From an uncultured Ruminococcus sp. (lineage in GTDB: Bacteria; Bacillota; Clostridia; Oscillospirales; Acutalibacteraceae): a stretch of 6,958 bases of DNA. Location of the stretch: the NCBI GenBank assembly GCA_902766305.1, contig CACXDE010000417.1, forward strand, positions 1 through 6,958, read 5' to 3'. Shown here in pieces: positions 6,805 to 6,958 of the stretch. Below the pieces are notes generated by a model. The model was given only the letters and a program-made list of their open reading frames with translations. It searched no databases and was not told the DNA's origin. Each line of letters opens with the position of its first letter. Position 1 is the stretch's first letter. A program made the position numbers and the translations under genes.

Positions 6805-6958
6805 TAATAACGGTTCTACAGGTATTTTCTTATTTTCAGATAAAAAATTCCCAGCCTGTGAAAGCAGGGGGCAACAGCGTACAAAAAAGATGTTTTGTAC
6901 GCGCAATTGTTGTTAACTACACGGAATTTTAAAGAATGAAGAATAAATAAAAAAAGAA
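6805..6958. other. Intergenic tail with no convincing gene; contains a long hairpin
   Basis: About 154 AT-rich bases lie between the ATP-grasp terminator and the window edge. The only notable element is a hairpin: GCGTACAAAA (6877-6886) pairs perfectly with TTTTGTACGC (6893-6902) over a 6-base loop, and CAACA (6872-6876) can pair with TGTTG (6908-6912) across a 5-base bulge. No U-tract follows on either strand, so it is not a standard terminator. An ATG near 6937 reads only ATG AAG AAT AAA TAA. I see no clear promoter, known riboswitch core or tRNA here. The extreme end is purine-rich (AAATAAAAAAAGAA). Confidence 0.5.

Noticed and set aside
6661..6906. Minus-strand open frame of 81 codons across the ATP-grasp 3' end and terminator
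   Set aside because: It crosses the terminator hairpin and the conserved C-terminus of the ATP-grasp gene in antisense, with no recognisable domain.
6872..6912. Tail hairpin considered as an intrinsic terminator
   Set aside because: No U-tract follows the stem on either strand, and the ATP-grasp gene already has a complete terminator at 6768-6804.

Overview
The window looks like chromosome from a low-to-moderate GC Firmicute of the Clostridia, possibly Ruminococcus-like. That rests on a MoxR/DUF58/transglutaminase operon, a sugar-transfer-associated ATP-grasp protein, sigma-A type promoters, frequent GTG starts and compact intrinsic terminators. It is an inference from gene style, not a species call. 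I see no mobile element, CRISPR array, rRNA or tRNA, and there is no stretch over 300 bases without a gene.

Layout, left to right. (1) Bases 1-90 are the last 29 codons of a plus-strand gene, probably an XRE/Cro-CI type helix-turn-helix regulator, closed by its own terminator (90-123). (2) Bases 152-5630 are a minus-strand operon, read right to left: a perfect TTGACA-17-TATAAT promoter (5602-5630), a YbaK/EbsC-type aminoacyl-tRNA deacylase (5076-5555), a MoxR AAA+ ATPase (4110-5060), a DUF58 protein (3016-4113), a large membrane-anchored transglutaminase-like protein (218-3001) and a terminator (152-200). Gaps are 15 bases, a 4-base ATGA overlap, and 14 bases, so one transcript is likely. (3) A divergent plus-strand gene (5763-6764) encodes a sugar-transfer-associated ATP-grasp enzyme with its own probable promoter and terminator. 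(4) The last 155 bases carry no convincing gene, but contain a strong hairpin without a U-tract.

How the genes fit together. MoxR ATPase, DUF58 protein and a TgpA-like transglutaminase form a widespread bacterial module. MoxR ATPases are thought to act as chaperones or remodelers for partner proteins with vWA-like folds, and here the DUF58 protein and the transglutaminase are the natural partners at the membrane. The exact substrate of the module is unknown in most bacteria. The deacylase at the head of the operon has a well-known but unrelated role in translation quality control, and may simply share the promoter. The ATP-grasp gene belongs to a family linked to cell-surface sugar polymers, but no glycosyltransferase or other partner lies within the window.

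The region is mostly ordinary. The points most worth a second look are the roughly 400-residue extracytoplasmic insert and Glu-for-Asp change in the transglutaminase, its unclear translation start, the isolated ATP-grasp gene, and the unexplained 3' hairpin.
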